A DNA stretch of 64,000 nt from JACKHA01 sp041401985 (GTDB lineage: Bacteria; Planctomycetota; Phycisphaerae; Phycisphaerales; UBA1924), in NCBI GenBank assembly GCA_041401985.1, contig JAWKTE010000011.1:62001-126000 (forward strand). Reading direction: 5' to 3'. Position numbers and translations under genes: made by a program. The notes below the pieces were generated by a model. It was not told the origin of the DNA. It saw only the letters and a list, made by a program, of their open reading frames with translations, and did not search any database. This document shows, piece by piece, positions 35,884-44,684 of this stretch (positions are counted from its first letter, which is position 1; every line of letters begins with the position of its first letter).

Positions 35884-38631
35884 ATGGCCGGCATCGACAA
35901 CAAAGCCCTCTTCGGGAAACTCAACTCCATCGCGTACAAGGCCGTCGAGGGCGGCACCGTGTTCTGCAAACTCCGCGGCAACCCCGTCGTCGAGGTCGAG
36001 CACATCCTCCAGCAGATCCTCCAGCTCCAGGACTCCGACGCCCACCGCATCCTCAAGCACTTCGAGATCAACGCCTCGCGCCTGGCCGCCGACATGACCG
36101 CCGCCCTCGACCGCCTCCCCCGCGGCGCGACCTCCATCTCCGACTTCTCCCAGAACCTCCTGCTGGGCGTCAAGGAAGCCTGGCTCTACGCCACCCTCCA
36201 GTTCGGCGAGGGCGCCGTCCGCACCGGGCACCTGGTCTACGCCTGGGTCGCCACGCGCGACATGCGCCTCGTCCTGCCCGGCATCTCCCCCGAGTTCGCA
36301 AAGATCAAGCCCGAAGCCCTCGGCGAGAACTTCGCCAAGATCGTCGCCGGCTCCCCCGAGGAAGCCCTCACCGCCAAGGACGGCTCCACGCCCACCGGCG
36401 GCGGGGCCGCCCCCGGCGAGGCCTCCGGCGCCATGGCCCCCGCCCAGATGGGCAAGCAGCAGGCCATCAAGCAGTTCTGCAAGGACCTCACCCAGCAGGC
36501 CCGCGACAAGAAGATCGACCCCATCGTCGGACGCGACGACGAGACCCGCCAGGTCGTCGACATCCTCATGCGCAGGCGCCAGAACAACCCCGTGCTCGTC
36601 GGCGAGGCCGGCGTGGGCAAGACCGCCGTCGTCGAGGGCTTCGCCCACAAGATCATCTCGGGCGATGTCCCCCCGCCGCTGAAGGAAGTCCGCCTGCTCG
36701 AGCTCGACCTGGGCGCCCTCCAGGCCGGCGCCAGCATGAAGGGCGAGTTCGAGAACCGCCTCAAGCAGGTCATCGAGGAGGTCCAGGCCAGCCCCAAGCC
36801 CATCGTCATGTTCATCGACGAGGTCCACACCCTCATGGGCGCGGGCGGCTCGGCCGGCACCGGCGACGCCGCCCAGCTCCTCAAGCCCGCCCTGGCCCGC
36901 GGCACGCTCCGCACCATCGGCGCCACCACCTGGGCCGAGTACAAGAAGCACATCGAGAAGGACCCCGCCCTCACCCGGCGCTTCCAGACCGTCAAGGTCG
37001 AGGAGCCCGACGAGGCCAAGGCCATCCTCATGATGCGCAAGGTCGGCGACATGCTCGAGAAGCACCACAAGGTCCAGGTGCTCGACGAGGCCATCGAGGC
37101 CTCCGTCCGCCTCAGCCACCGCTACATCCAGGGGCGACAACTCCCCGACAAGTCCGTCAGCCTCCTCGACACCGCCTGCTCCCGCGTCGCCGTCGGCCAG
37201 CACGCCGTCCCCGCCGAGGTCGACGACACCCGCAAGCGCATCGAGGCCCTCACCACCGAACTCGAGATCCTCGCCCGCGAGACGGCCGTCGGCTTCGACC
37301 ACACCGCCCGCGTCGCCGACGTCAACGCCCGCATGGACGAGCAGAAAGCCTCCCTCGCCACCCTGGAAGAGAACTGGAAGAAAGAGAAGGACCTCGTCGA
37401 GAAGATCCTCGAGATCCGCCACAAACTCCGCGGCCCCAGCAAGACCGAGCCCGTCGAGAAGACCGGCACCCCCGCCGCCGACGCCGCCGCCGCCGCCGCC
37501 AAGAAGGACCCCGTCGCGTCCCAGCAACTCTCCGACACCGATCGCGCCGCTCTGCTCGACGAACTCCGCAAGTTCCAGGGCCAACTGGCAGAGGTCCAGG
37601 GCGAGACCCCGCTCATCCTGCCCAGCGTCGACGCCCAGGCCGTTGCCGCCGTCGTCGCCGACTGGACAGGCATCCCCGTCGGCAAGATGGTCAAGAACGA
37701 GATCGAGGCCGTCCTCAAACTCGCCGACACCCTCAACGCCCGCATCATCGGCCAGCGTCACGCGCTCGAGGCCATCTCCAAGCGGATCCAGACCAGCCGG
37801 GCCGGGCTCGAGAACCCGTCGAAGCCCATCGGCGTCTTCCTGCTCGCCGGCACCTCCGGCGTCGGCAAGACCGAGACCGCCCTGGCCCTGGCCGAGGCCC
37901 TCTACGGCGGCGAGGACAACGTCGTCACCATCAACATGTCCGAGTACAAAGAGGAGCACAAGGTCGCCACCCTCATGGGCCCGCCCCCCGGCTACGTCGG
38001 CTTCGGCTCCGGCGGCGTGCTCACCGAGGCCATCCGACGCAAGCCCTACTCGGTCCTCCTGCTCGACGAGATCGAGAAGGCCCACCCCTCCATCCACGAG
38101 GTCTTCTTCCAGGTCTTCGACAAGGGCACCATGAAGGACTCCGAGGGCACCGAGGTCTCCTTCAAGAACACCATCATCCTCCTGACCACCAACGTCGGCT
38201 CCGACCTCATCATGAACATGTGCAAGGACCCGGAACTGCTCCCGGACGTCAAGAGCCTCACCGAGGCCATGCGGGCACCGCTGCTCCAGAAGTTCCCCGC
38301 CGCCCTCCTGGGCCGCATGTTCACCATCCCCTTCTACCCCCTCTCCGACGAGATGATCCGCGAGATCACCAAACTCCAACTGGGCCGCATCGCCAAGCGC
38401 ATCCGCCACAACCACAAGGCCGAACTCGTCATCGCCCCGGAGGTCTACGACCTGATCGCGTCCCGCTGCACCGAGGTCGAATCCGGCGGCCGCGCCATCG
38501 ACGCCATCCTCACCCAGACCATGCTCCCCGAACTCTCCAACGAGTTCCTCTCCCGCATGATGGCCGGCGGCGAGATCAAGAAGGTGCATGTTGGGGTTAA
38601 GGACGGGGACTTCTCATATTCCTTCGAGTGA
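35884..38631 (+). CDS. clpV: ClpV (TssH), T6SS sheath-recycling AAA+ ATPase
   Basis: This 915-residue ClpB-class unfoldase has an N-terminal double-Clp domain, a first AAA+ module with Walker A GEAGVGKT (240-247) and MFIDEVHTLMG, a middle coiled-coil region (about 440-540, with a Lys/Glu-rich stretch), and a second AAA+ module with Walker A GTSGVGKT (656-663) and LLLDEIEKAHP. It disassembles contracted TssB/TssC sheaths. The start is ATG 35884, which follows the repeat element and begins the conserved N-domain; the upstream in-frame extension has no similarity. Both ATPase sites look intact. Confidence 0.95.
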   Translation: MAGIDNKALFGKLNSIAYKAVEGGTVFCKLRGNPVVEVEHILQQILQLQDSDAHRILKHFEINASRLAADMTAALDRLPRGATSISDFSQNLLLGVKEAWLYATLQFGEGAVRTGHLVYAWVATRDMRLVLPGISPEFAKIKPEALGENFAKIVAGSPEEALTAKDGSTPTGGGAAPGEASGAMAPAQMGKQQAIKQFCKDLTQQARDKKIDPIVGRDDETRQVVDILMRRRQNNPVLVGEAGVGKTAVVEGFAHKIISGDVPPPLKEVRLLELDLGALQAGASMKGEFENRLKQVIEEVQASPKPIVMFIDEVHTLMGAGGSAGTGDAAQLLKPALARGTLRTIGATTWAEYKKHIEKDPALTRRFQTVKVEEPDEAKAILMMRKVGDMLEKHHKVQVLDEAIEASVRLSHRYIQGRQLPDKSVSLLDTACSRVAVGQHAVPAEVDDTRKRIEALTTELEILARETAVGFDHTARVADVNARMDEQKASLATLEENWKKEKDLVEKILEIRHKLRGPSKTEPVEKTGTPAADAAAAAAKKDPVASQQLSDTDRAALLDELRKFQGQLAEVQGETPLILPSVDAQAVAAVVADWTGIPVGKMVKNEIEAVLKLADTLNARIIGQRHALEAISKRIQTSRAGLENPSKPIGVFLLAGTSGVGKTETALALAEALYGGEDNVVTINMSEYKEEHKVATLMGPPPGYVGFGSGGVLTEAIRRKPYSVLLLDEIEKAHPSIHEVFFQVFDKGTMKDSEGTEVSFKNTIILLTTNVGSDLIMNMCKDPELLPDVKSLTEAMRAPLLQKFPAALLGRMFTIPFYPLSDEMIREITKLQLGRIAKRIRHNHKAELVIAPEVYDLIASRCTEVESGGRAIDAILTQTMLPELSNEFLSRMMAGGEIKKVHVGVKDGDFSYSFE

Positions 38632-38657
38632 TGGACAATGGGTCGATCGGGCCCCAC

Positions 38658-38685
38658 CCGATCGCCCAGTTCCGATCGCCCAGTT
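38658..38685. repeat. Tandem duplication of a 14-base unit upstream of vgrG
   Basis: The unit CCGATCGCCCAGTT occurs twice in direct tandem (38658-38671 and 38672-38685) in the 145-bp gap between clpV and vgrG. Confidence 0.8.
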
Positions 38686-38776
38686 CCGCCCGACCCCCGC
38701 CGCGACCCGTGGCGGCAACCGCCCCCGTCCGACGCCTCTCCCCTGAGCCCAAGCGCGGCCCGACCCGGAGCACACG

Positions 38777-40978
38777 ATGCCCAACTACACCCAGGCCCAG
38801 CGCACGCTCTCGATCGCAACCCCCCTGGGCGAGGACGAACTGCTCGTCCGCGCCGTCTCGGGCCAGGAGACCCTCGGCCGCCCCTTCTCCTACGACCTCG
38901 ACCTCGTCTCCGAGAACCACGCCATCGACCTCAACGCCATGCTCGGCGCCAACGTCACCCTCCGCATCGCCCGCGGCTCCGAGCAGCCCCCTCGCTTCAT
39001 CAACGGCCTGGTCTCCCGCTTCGCCCAGGGCGCCACCGGCGGCTCGTTCACCGAGTACCGCGCCACCATCGTCCCCTGGTACTGGTTCCTCACCCGCCTG
39101 ACCGACTGCCGCATCTTCCAGAACAAAGACGTCCCCACCATCGCCGCCACCCTCTGCCGCCTCCACATCTCCACCGACTTCGACCACGGGCGCCTCGCCG
39201 AGTCCTACCTCCCCTGGGAGAACTGCGTCCAGTACCGCGAGAGCGTCTTCGACTTCCTCTCCCGCATCCAGGAGCAGGAGGGCATCTACTACTACTTCAA
39301 GCACGAGGACGGCAAGCACACCCTCGTGCTCGCCGACGCCCCCTCCTCCCACGACCCCATCCCGGGCCACGAGACCATCCCCGACTACCCCCCCGCCGAG
39401 AACCTCCAGCGCGAGGTCGAGCACCTCCGCTCCTGGGACATCGAGATGGAGGCCCAGACCGGCGGCTTCACCGTCAAGGACTTCAACTTCAAGACCCCCA
39501 AGGACGACATCTCCGCCAAACTCGCCGCCCCGAAGGGCCACGACCTCTCCGAGTTCGAGCAGTTCGAGTACCCCGCCGAGTACGAGGAGTTCGCCCAGGG
39601 CGAGACCCTGGCCAAGGTCCGCCTCCAGGAACTCCACGCCCGCAGCGAGATCGCCTCGGCAGAGGGCGACGTCCGCATGATGCAGGCCGGCTACACGTTC
39701 GCGCTCACCGACCCCACAAACGCCCTCCGCCCCGACCAGCCGCGCGAGTACCTCGTCACCCACTCCTCGATCCGCGCCGTCCAGGACCTGTTCCAGTCCG
39801 GCGGCGACCAGGGCGAGGACCTGTTCATCTGCCGCTTCCGCGCCATCCCCAAGGACACCACCTTCCGCCCGCCCCGCACCACGCCCAAGCCCATCATCCC
39901 CGGCCCGCAGACCGCCACGGTCGTCGGCAAGGAGGGCGAGGAGATCGACCCCGACGAGCACGGGCGCGTCCGCGTCTACTTCCACTGGGACCGCTGGGTC
40001 GCCAAGAAGGCCGACGAGGAGAAGGCCATCAGCGCCCAGGAGGCCGCGTCCTGCTGGGTCCGCGTCAGCCAGGCCTGGGCCGGCAAGCAATGGGGCATGA
40101 TCTCCATCCCCCGCATCGGGCAGGAGGTCGTCGTCTCGTTCCTCGAGGGCGACCCCGACGCCCCGCTCATCACGGGCCGCGTCTACAACGCCGTCAACAA
40201 GCCGCCCTACGAGCTGCCCTCGTTCAAGACCGTCACCACCCTCAAGACCAACTCCTCCAAAGGCGGCGAGGGCTTCAACGAACTCCGATTCGAGGACAAG
40301 GCCGGCGAAGAGCAGATCTTCATGCACGCCCAGAAGAACCTCGACATCCGCGTGCTCAACGACCGCTTCGAGTGGATCGGCCACGACCGCCACCTCATCG
40401 TCGAGAACGACAAGTTCGAGCACATCAAGAACGACCGACACGAGAAGGTCGACCGACACCACCACGAGGCCATCGACGGCGACCGCCACCTCAAGGTCGG
40501 CGGCAAAGAGGCCCTCCACACCGTCGGCTCCCGATCCCTGAAGGTCGAGGACGACGTGATCGAGGAGTTCAACACCAACCAGTCCACCGTCGTCACCGAG
40601 CAGCGATACCTCAAAGCCGACCACGTCGCCATCGAGGCCGACACCAACATCACCCTCTACGTCGGCGAGAACTGGATCGCCATCAACTCAGAGGGCATCA
40701 AGATCCGAACCCCCGGCAAGATCACCCTCGACGCCGACGGCGCGATCGAGGTCGTCTCCAACCAGTCCACCATCGACATCCTGGCCTCCCTCGACGCCAT
40801 CACCATGTCGTCGGGCACCTCCAGCGTCACCATCGAGGCCCAAGCCTCCGACGTCAGCATCACAGGCCTCAATCTCACCGCCGAGGGCACCGCCGAGGCC
40901 AAACTCACGGGCGCCATGGCCACCGTCAACGGCGATGCGCAACTCACCGTCTCCGGCGGCGTGGTCATGATCAACTAG
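38777..40978 (+). CDS. vgrG: VgrG (TssI), T6SS spike protein
   Basis: This 733-residue protein contains the gp27-like region (LGEDELLVRAVSGQETLGRPF, then CVQYRESVFDFLSRIQEQEGIYYYF), the gp5 OB-fold (DEHGRVRVYFHWDR, SCWVRVSQAWAGKQWG), and a beta-helical needle (FNELRFEDKAGEEQIFMHAQ followed by repeated HDRH, DRHEKV-like strands). The C-terminus is a strand-rich extension ending in GGVVMIN. No catalytic extension was recognised. VgrG trimers form the tip carrying effectors or a PAAR cap. CGGAG at 38766-38770 supports the ATG. The downstream genes up to 44684 look like its cargo cassette. Confidence 0.95.
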   Translation: MPNYTQAQRTLSIATPLGEDELLVRAVSGQETLGRPFSYDLDLVSENHAIDLNAMLGANVTLRIARGSEQPPRFINGLVSRFAQGATGGSFTEYRATIVPWYWFLTRLTDCRIFQNKDVPTIAATLCRLHISTDFDHGRLAESYLPWENCVQYRESVFDFLSRIQEQEGIYYYFKHEDGKHTLVLADAPSSHDPIPGHETIPDYPPAENLQREVEHLRSWDIEMEAQTGGFTVKDFNFKTPKDDISAKLAAPKGHDLSEFEQFEYPAEYEEFAQGETLAKVRLQELHARSEIASAEGDVRMMQAGYTFALTDPTNALRPDQPREYLVTHSSIRAVQDLFQSGGDQGEDLFICRFRAIPKDTTFRPPRTTPKPIIPGPQTATVVGKEGEEIDPDEHGRVRVYFHWDRWVAKKADEEKAISAQEAASCWVRVSQAWAGKQWGMISIPRIGQEVVVSFLEGDPDAPLITGRVYNAVNKPPYELPSFKTVTTLKTNSSKGGEGFNELRFEDKAGEEQIFMHAQKNLDIRVLNDRFEWIGHDRHLIVENDKFEHIKNDRHEKVDRHHHEAIDGDRHLKVGGKEALHTVGSRSLKVEDDVIEEFNTNQSTVVTEQRYLKADHVAIEADTNITLYVGENWIAINSEGIKIRTPGKITLDADGAIEVVSNQSTIDILASLDAITMSSGTSSVTIEAQASDVSITGLNLTAEGTAEAKLTGAMATVNGDAQLTVSGGVVMIN

Positions 40979-41059
40979 CCCCCGCCCCATTCCACCCCGC
41001 GCATCCGCCGCCCGCACCACCGACGCCAGCACCCCGACCGTCCAAACCGGAACCCCGCC

Positions 41060-41461
41060 ATGCAGAAGGAAACAGGCACCGCCGGCACGCTCGTCGAGCC
41101 CACCGCCCCCACCGAGGCGGAAGAGGCCGACAACGCCAACCCCGGCGCCGTCGAGGACGCCAAGGCCGCCCAGAAAGAATCCAAGACCGGCAAGTACGGC
41201 TCCGTCCCCGCCCAGCCCTTCAAGCCCCCGCTCTCCCCCGAGCAGTGGGACGGCAAAGAAACCACCTGGATCGAGGTCGAGATGGTCGACGAGGACGACC
41301 AGCCCGTCACCGGACAACTCGTCGAGATCACCGTCCCCGATGGCCGCGTCTACAAGTCCTCCACCGACCACAAAGGCAAGGTCCGCGTCGAGGGCTTCGA
41401 GACCGGCGATTGCACCATCAGCTTCGTCGCCCTCGACGAGGCCGCCTGGGAGGAAGCCTGA
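41060..41461 (+). CDS. Small VgrG-linked protein with carboxypeptidase-regulatory-like fold
   Basis: This is a 133-residue protein. Residues about 1-65 are acidic and low-complexity. Residues about 70-125 resemble the small beta-sandwich seen at VgrG-effector junctions (WIEVEMVDEDDQPVTG, then VEITVPDGRVYKSSTD and GKVRVEGFETG). Such domains are common in T6SS spike-associated proteins and probably mediate binding. It is directly downstream of vgrG, and its stop overlaps the next start (TGATG). A role as adaptor or spike accessory is inference. No enzymatic motif is seen. Confidence 0.65.
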   Translation: MQKETGTAGTLVEPTAPTEAEEADNANPGAVEDAKAAQKESKTGKYGSVPAQPFKPPLSPEQWDGKETTWIEVEMVDEDDQPVTGQLVEITVPDGRVYKSSTDHKGKVRVEGFETGDCTISFVALDEAAWEEA

Positions 41462-42141
41462 TGCCAACCCAGCCACGCCCCGGCACCAGCGTCGCCATCA
41501 TGGACGCCCCGCCAGCCGCCCCCGTCGGCAACGGCCAGTACGTCGCCCAGCCCGGCGACTGCATCAGCAGCGTCGCCTTCAGGCACGGGCACTTCTGGGA
41601 AACCCTCTGGAACGACCAGCGCAACGCCGCCATCAAGGAGGCCCGCAAGGACCCCAACGTCCTGCTCCCCGGCGACCGCGTCCACATCCCCGAGAAGCGG
41701 AAGAAGGAAGTCTCCAAGCCGCCGGAGCAGACCCACCGCTTCCGCCTCAAGGGCGTCCCCGCCAAGTTCAAACTCTGCCTCCAGATCGACGGCCAGGCCC
41801 GCGCCAACCAGAAGTACAAACTCAAGATCGGCGCCACAACCATCGAGGGCACCACCGATGGCGACGGCTTCCTCGAAGCCCCGCTTCCCCCCTCGGCCCG
41901 CAGCGGCGAACTCCACGTCATCGGCGAGCACAGCACCCAGATCCTGCCCCTGAACTTCGGCGTGCTCGACCCCATCGACTCCGAACTCGGCGCCCTCCAG
42001 CGCCTCGCCCAACTCGGCTACGAGATCGGCGAAGACGCCGGGCCAGCCATCCGGAAGTTCCAGGCCGACAAGCAGATCCAGGAAACCGGCACCATCAACC
42101 AGGAGACACGCGACAAACTCCAGGAGGTCTACGGCCAATGA
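41461..42141 (+). CDS. LysM / peptidoglycan-binding-domain protein, VgrG cassette
   Basis: This 226-residue protein begins with a LysM-like domain (QYVAQPGDCISSVAFRHG, then NVLLPGDRVHIPE, about residues 20-78). A central beta-rich segment includes TTDGDGFLEAPLPP, and a C-terminal peptidoglycan-binding-like helical domain contains ALQRLAQLGYEIG and IRKFQADKQ. No signal peptide is present, so any wall contact would follow delivery through the T6SS or use of the domain as a docking module. The start overlaps the previous stop, and its own stop overlaps the next start. Similar LysM proteins sit next to vgrG in many T6SS islands, but their exact role is unclear. Confidence 0.75.
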   Translation: MPTQPRPGTSVAIMDAPPAAPVGNGQYVAQPGDCISSVAFRHGHFWETLWNDQRNAAIKEARKDPNVLLPGDRVHIPEKRKKEVSKPPEQTHRFRLKGVPAKFKLCLQIDGQARANQKYKLKIGATTIEGTTDGDGFLEAPLPPSARSGELHVIGEHSTQILPLNFGVLDPIDSELGALQRLAQLGYEIGEDAGPAIRKFQADKQIQETGTINQETRDKLQEVYGQ

Positions 42142-42680
42142 CCCTCCGCGACATCCTCAACTCCATCGCACGCCTCCACAGCGGCTCCTCGAGCCACAAC
42201 ACCTTCAACATCCGCACCATCGAGATCTTCCTCCAGAAGTCCGCCGGCGTCGACGAGGGCGACGACCGAGGCATCGAAGGCCTCGCCTACCGCGTCACCT
42301 CCGACGGCAACGACGTGCTCCGCGGCACCACGGAGGCCGACGGCAAGATCGCCGTCCCCTTCCGCCCCAACACCGCCATGGTCCTCGAACTCCTCCACGA
42401 GGGCAACCCCGTCGCACGCTACAACCTCCACATCAACCAGAACCCCTTCGAGCCCGATTCCGAACTCATCGGCCTCCAGCGTCGGTTCCGCCAACTCGGC
42501 TACCAGCTCGGCAACGCCGGCGACGCCCGGGACGGCATCGACGGAGAGATGGGCCGACGCACCGACAAGGCCATCCAGGACTTCCAGATCGACGCCGGAC
42601 TCGCGTTCGACTCCGTCGCCGGCGACAACACCAAGGCCGCGTTGAACGACGCCGTCGGGGGGAGCGCCCAAAATGGTTGA
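42138..42680 (+). CDS. Peptidoglycan-binding-domain protein, VgrG cassette
   Basis: This 180-residue protein appears to be a shortened relative of the previous gene product: a central GNDVLRGTTEADGKIAVPF segment resembles the TTDGDGF region, followed by a PG-binding-like helical domain (LIGLQRRFRQLGYQLG, DGEMGRRTDKAIQDFQIDAGL). It lacks a LysM domain and a signal peptide. ATGA overlap with the upstream gene indicates coupling, and its end overlaps the protease gene by eight bases. It may be an adaptor that loads the neighbouring protease on the spike; that is inference. Confidence 0.7.
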   Translation: MTLRDILNSIARLHSGSSSHNTFNIRTIEIFLQKSAGVDEGDDRGIEGLAYRVTSDGNDVLRGTTEADGKIAVPFRPNTAMVLELLHEGNPVARYNLHINQNPFEPDSELIGLQRRFRQLGYQLGNAGDARDGIDGEMGRRTDKAIQDFQIDAGLAFDSVAGDNTKAALNDAVGGSAQNG

Positions 42681-43821
42681 GGTCACCGCCACCGACGAAT
42701 GGCGCATCATCGTCCCGCTCCGATTCAACCGCGCCAACCACGGCCAGTTGCCCAACATCGACTGCCCAGAGATCGACGATCGCGGCTACATCAAGGGAAA
42801 CCGACCCGGCGTCTGGGGCGACACCACCGTCCGCGGGCCATCGTTCGGCGTGCTCGCCGGCGACGCCGTCCGCGTCCGCGTCGTCCGAGACGACATCGAT
42901 GGCGACGTCCCCCTCGCCGCCACCTCGTCCGACCCCGCCGTCCTCACCATCCGAAACGCCAACGGCCTCATCGCCCCCGACGGCGAACTCTGGGTCGAGG
43001 GCCAGGCCTCCGGCACCGCCGCCATCGACATCCACCTCGGCGACGCCCGCGGCCCCATCATCGGGCAGGCCGATGTCCGCGTCCACTCACGCCTCCGCGT
43101 CGCCCTCACCCCGCACCTGGTCCGCATCGACTCCACCACAACAAACGGGGTCGTCCCCGCCATGCCCATCGACCAGATGGTCAGACGCCTCCGCGCCATC
43201 TGGCGGCCCTGCGGCATCGACTTCAACGTCCGCGCCACCGTCAACGACACTATTCGGCTTCCCAGCGACCAAGCCAACTTCCTGGCTGCCGCCGGGCGGA
43301 ACGACACCATCGCCGTCCTCGGCCTCCAGCGACGCCGGCTGGCCTTGCCCGCCGCGCAGCGCGACCAGTCCATTAACTGGTACATCATCCAGGAGTTCCG
43401 CCCCCGCCCGACCGGCGCGGTCACCGTGGGCCGCGGCATCTCCCGCCGCACCGCCGATGAGTGGGGGATCAACGACACCGGTATCATCGTCGCCGCACAG
43501 GCCAACGGTGTCGCGCGGGACTCGGAGTTCACGGCACGCACGCTGGCTCACGAGGTCGGCCATTTCTTCCGTCTCGAGCACGTCCAGCGACGGAACTCCA
43601 GCGACGCCGTCCGCGACACCTACGGCAGGCGCCAACTCATGTACCCTCTTTCCGGCCTCAGCGGCGGCACCGGCGGCGTGGCGCTGCCGCGGTTCGACAA
43701 CGTCGGATACGGCGACGGAGTCCGAGGATGCCTGCTCACCATGAAGAACCACAACCACCACTCCACCGACGGCGAGTGCGCCACCGCACGCAACGCCATC
43801 CACTCCAACAACTGGTCCTGA
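42673..43821 (+). CDS. Metzincin-like zinc metalloprotease, candidate T6SS effector
   Basis: This 382-residue protein ends with a zinc-protease region: HEVGH at 293-297 with a third histidine at 303 (HExxHxxxxxH) and a likely Met-turn at M323 (QLMYPL). The usual Gly of the HExxHxxGxxH motif is replaced by Arg (300). The N-terminal 120 residues are strand-rich (VTATDEWRIIVPLRFNRANHG, then a Big-like segment with VEGQASGTAAIDIHLGD). There is no signal peptide, which fits delivery by the T6SS rather than Sec. It is coupled to the VgrG cassette, and the next gene overlaps its 3' end. The effector role is inferred from position and motif; the target is unknown. Confidence 0.62.
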   Translation: MVEVTATDEWRIIVPLRFNRANHGQLPNIDCPEIDDRGYIKGNRPGVWGDTTVRGPSFGVLAGDAVRVRVVRDDIDGDVPLAATSSDPAVLTIRNANGLIAPDGELWVEGQASGTAAIDIHLGDARGPIIGQADVRVHSRLRVALTPHLVRIDSTTTNGVVPAMPIDQMVRRLRAIWRPCGIDFNVRATVNDTIRLPSDQANFLAAAGRNDTIAVLGLQRRRLALPAAQRDQSINWYIIQEFRPRPTGAVTVGRGISRRTADEWGINDTGIIVAAQANGVARDSEFTARTLAHEVGHFFRLEHVQRRNSSDAVRDTYGRRQLMYPLSGLSGGTGGVALPRFDNVGYGDGVRGCLLTMKNHNHHSTDGECATARNAIHSNNWS

Positions 43822-44684
43822 CCCTCGCCGCCGCGGTCTGCATCGTCGCCTGCGGCCCCAGCCGGAATCCAGCCCCGTCGCCGTCGCCATCGGACCCCCC
43901 TGCACAGGAGCCCCCAATGAGCACCGCCACGCTCGTCGAGCAGATCCGACGCGGGGAGTCCGACGCGGTCGCCACCGCCATCCGCATGCGCGACGACGCC
44001 GTCCCCACCCTCACGTCGCTCATGGGCGATGAATCACCCGACGCCCGCCTCGGCGCCCTCTCCTGCTTCGACGCCCTCGGCGGCGAAGCCGCCCAGGCCG
44101 CCGCGCTCAAGGCCCTGACCGACCCCGACGCCCAGGTCGCCTCCCGCGCCGCCGCCCTGCTCAACAACCACCCTCCCGCAGGCAAGGGACCCGAACTGCT
44201 CGCCGCCTTCCGCCGCGTCCGCAACCAGGAAGTCCGTCCCCAGATCGCCATCGCCGCCGGACGCCTCGCCCCAGACCTCAATCCAGACATTGACCCCGCC
44301 CCGTGGGTCGCATTGATGACCCCCGCCGAACCCTCGCGCGACGCCCTGCTCGCCGCCACCGCCCGCATGGGCAACGCCGACTCCCGCAAGGAGTTCCTCG
44401 AGCGTCTGCCCGCCGTCACCGAGTCCAGCGCCGAGCAGTGGATCGACTGGGCCGTCTATATGGACAACCCGTGGGTGCTCCCCGGCCTTGGGCCGCTCCT
44501 CAGCCGACAGGAAACCGTGTACACCGTCGATCCGGACTTTGAGCCGGTGGACGTCCGGATCTGCGACCTCGCCGCATACGCCGTGTTCGCAATCACGAAA
44601 CCCAACGTCGACTTCCCGACCACAAAGCGCCGCTACGAGGCCGCCCAACTCGACCGCGCCCGCGCCATCGCCGGTCGCGGCTAA
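43776..44684 (+). CDS. HEAT-like repeat lipoprotein, candidate immunity protein
   Basis: Starting at GTG 43776, the 302-residue product has a lipoprotein signal: MRHRTQRH, the hydrophobic segment LVLTLAAAV, the lipobox IVAC with Cys26, and then a Pro/Ser-rich linker. The mature part is helical with HEAT-like repeats (AVPTLTSLMGDESPDARLGALSCFDALG, then AALKALTDPDAQVASRAAALL, shown in pieces here). The start lies inside the protease gene, giving a 46-base overlap. A second start, ATG 43917 with AGGAG (43906-43910), would give a 255-residue cytosolic form without the lipobox. A periplasmic lipoprotein next to a putative secreted protease fits an immunity role; this is inference. Confidence 0.6.
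   Translation: MRHRTQRHPLQQLVLTLAAAVCIVACGPSRNPAPSPSPSDPPAQEPPMSTATLVEQIRRGESDAVATAIRMRDDAVPTLTSLMGDESPDARLGALSCFDALGGEAAQAAALKALTDPDAQVASRAAALLNNHPPAGKGPELLAAFRRVRNQEVRPQIAIAAGRLAPDLNPDIDPAPWVALMTPAEPSRDALLAATARMGNADSRKEFLERLPAVTESSAEQWIDWAVYMDNPWVLPGLGPLLSRQETVYTVDPDFEPVDVRICDLAAYAVFAITKPNVDFPTTKRRYEAAQLDRARAIAGRG

Noticed and set aside
35779..38589. Open frame of about 930 codons antisense to clpV
   Set aside because: Leu/Gly/Asp-rich shadow sequence; clpV on the plus strand is unambiguous.
38638..41460. Upstream extension of the LysM gene frame across vgrG
   Set aside because: The frame is open by chance; the true gene starts at ATG 41461, which overlaps the previous stop and begins the LysM domain.
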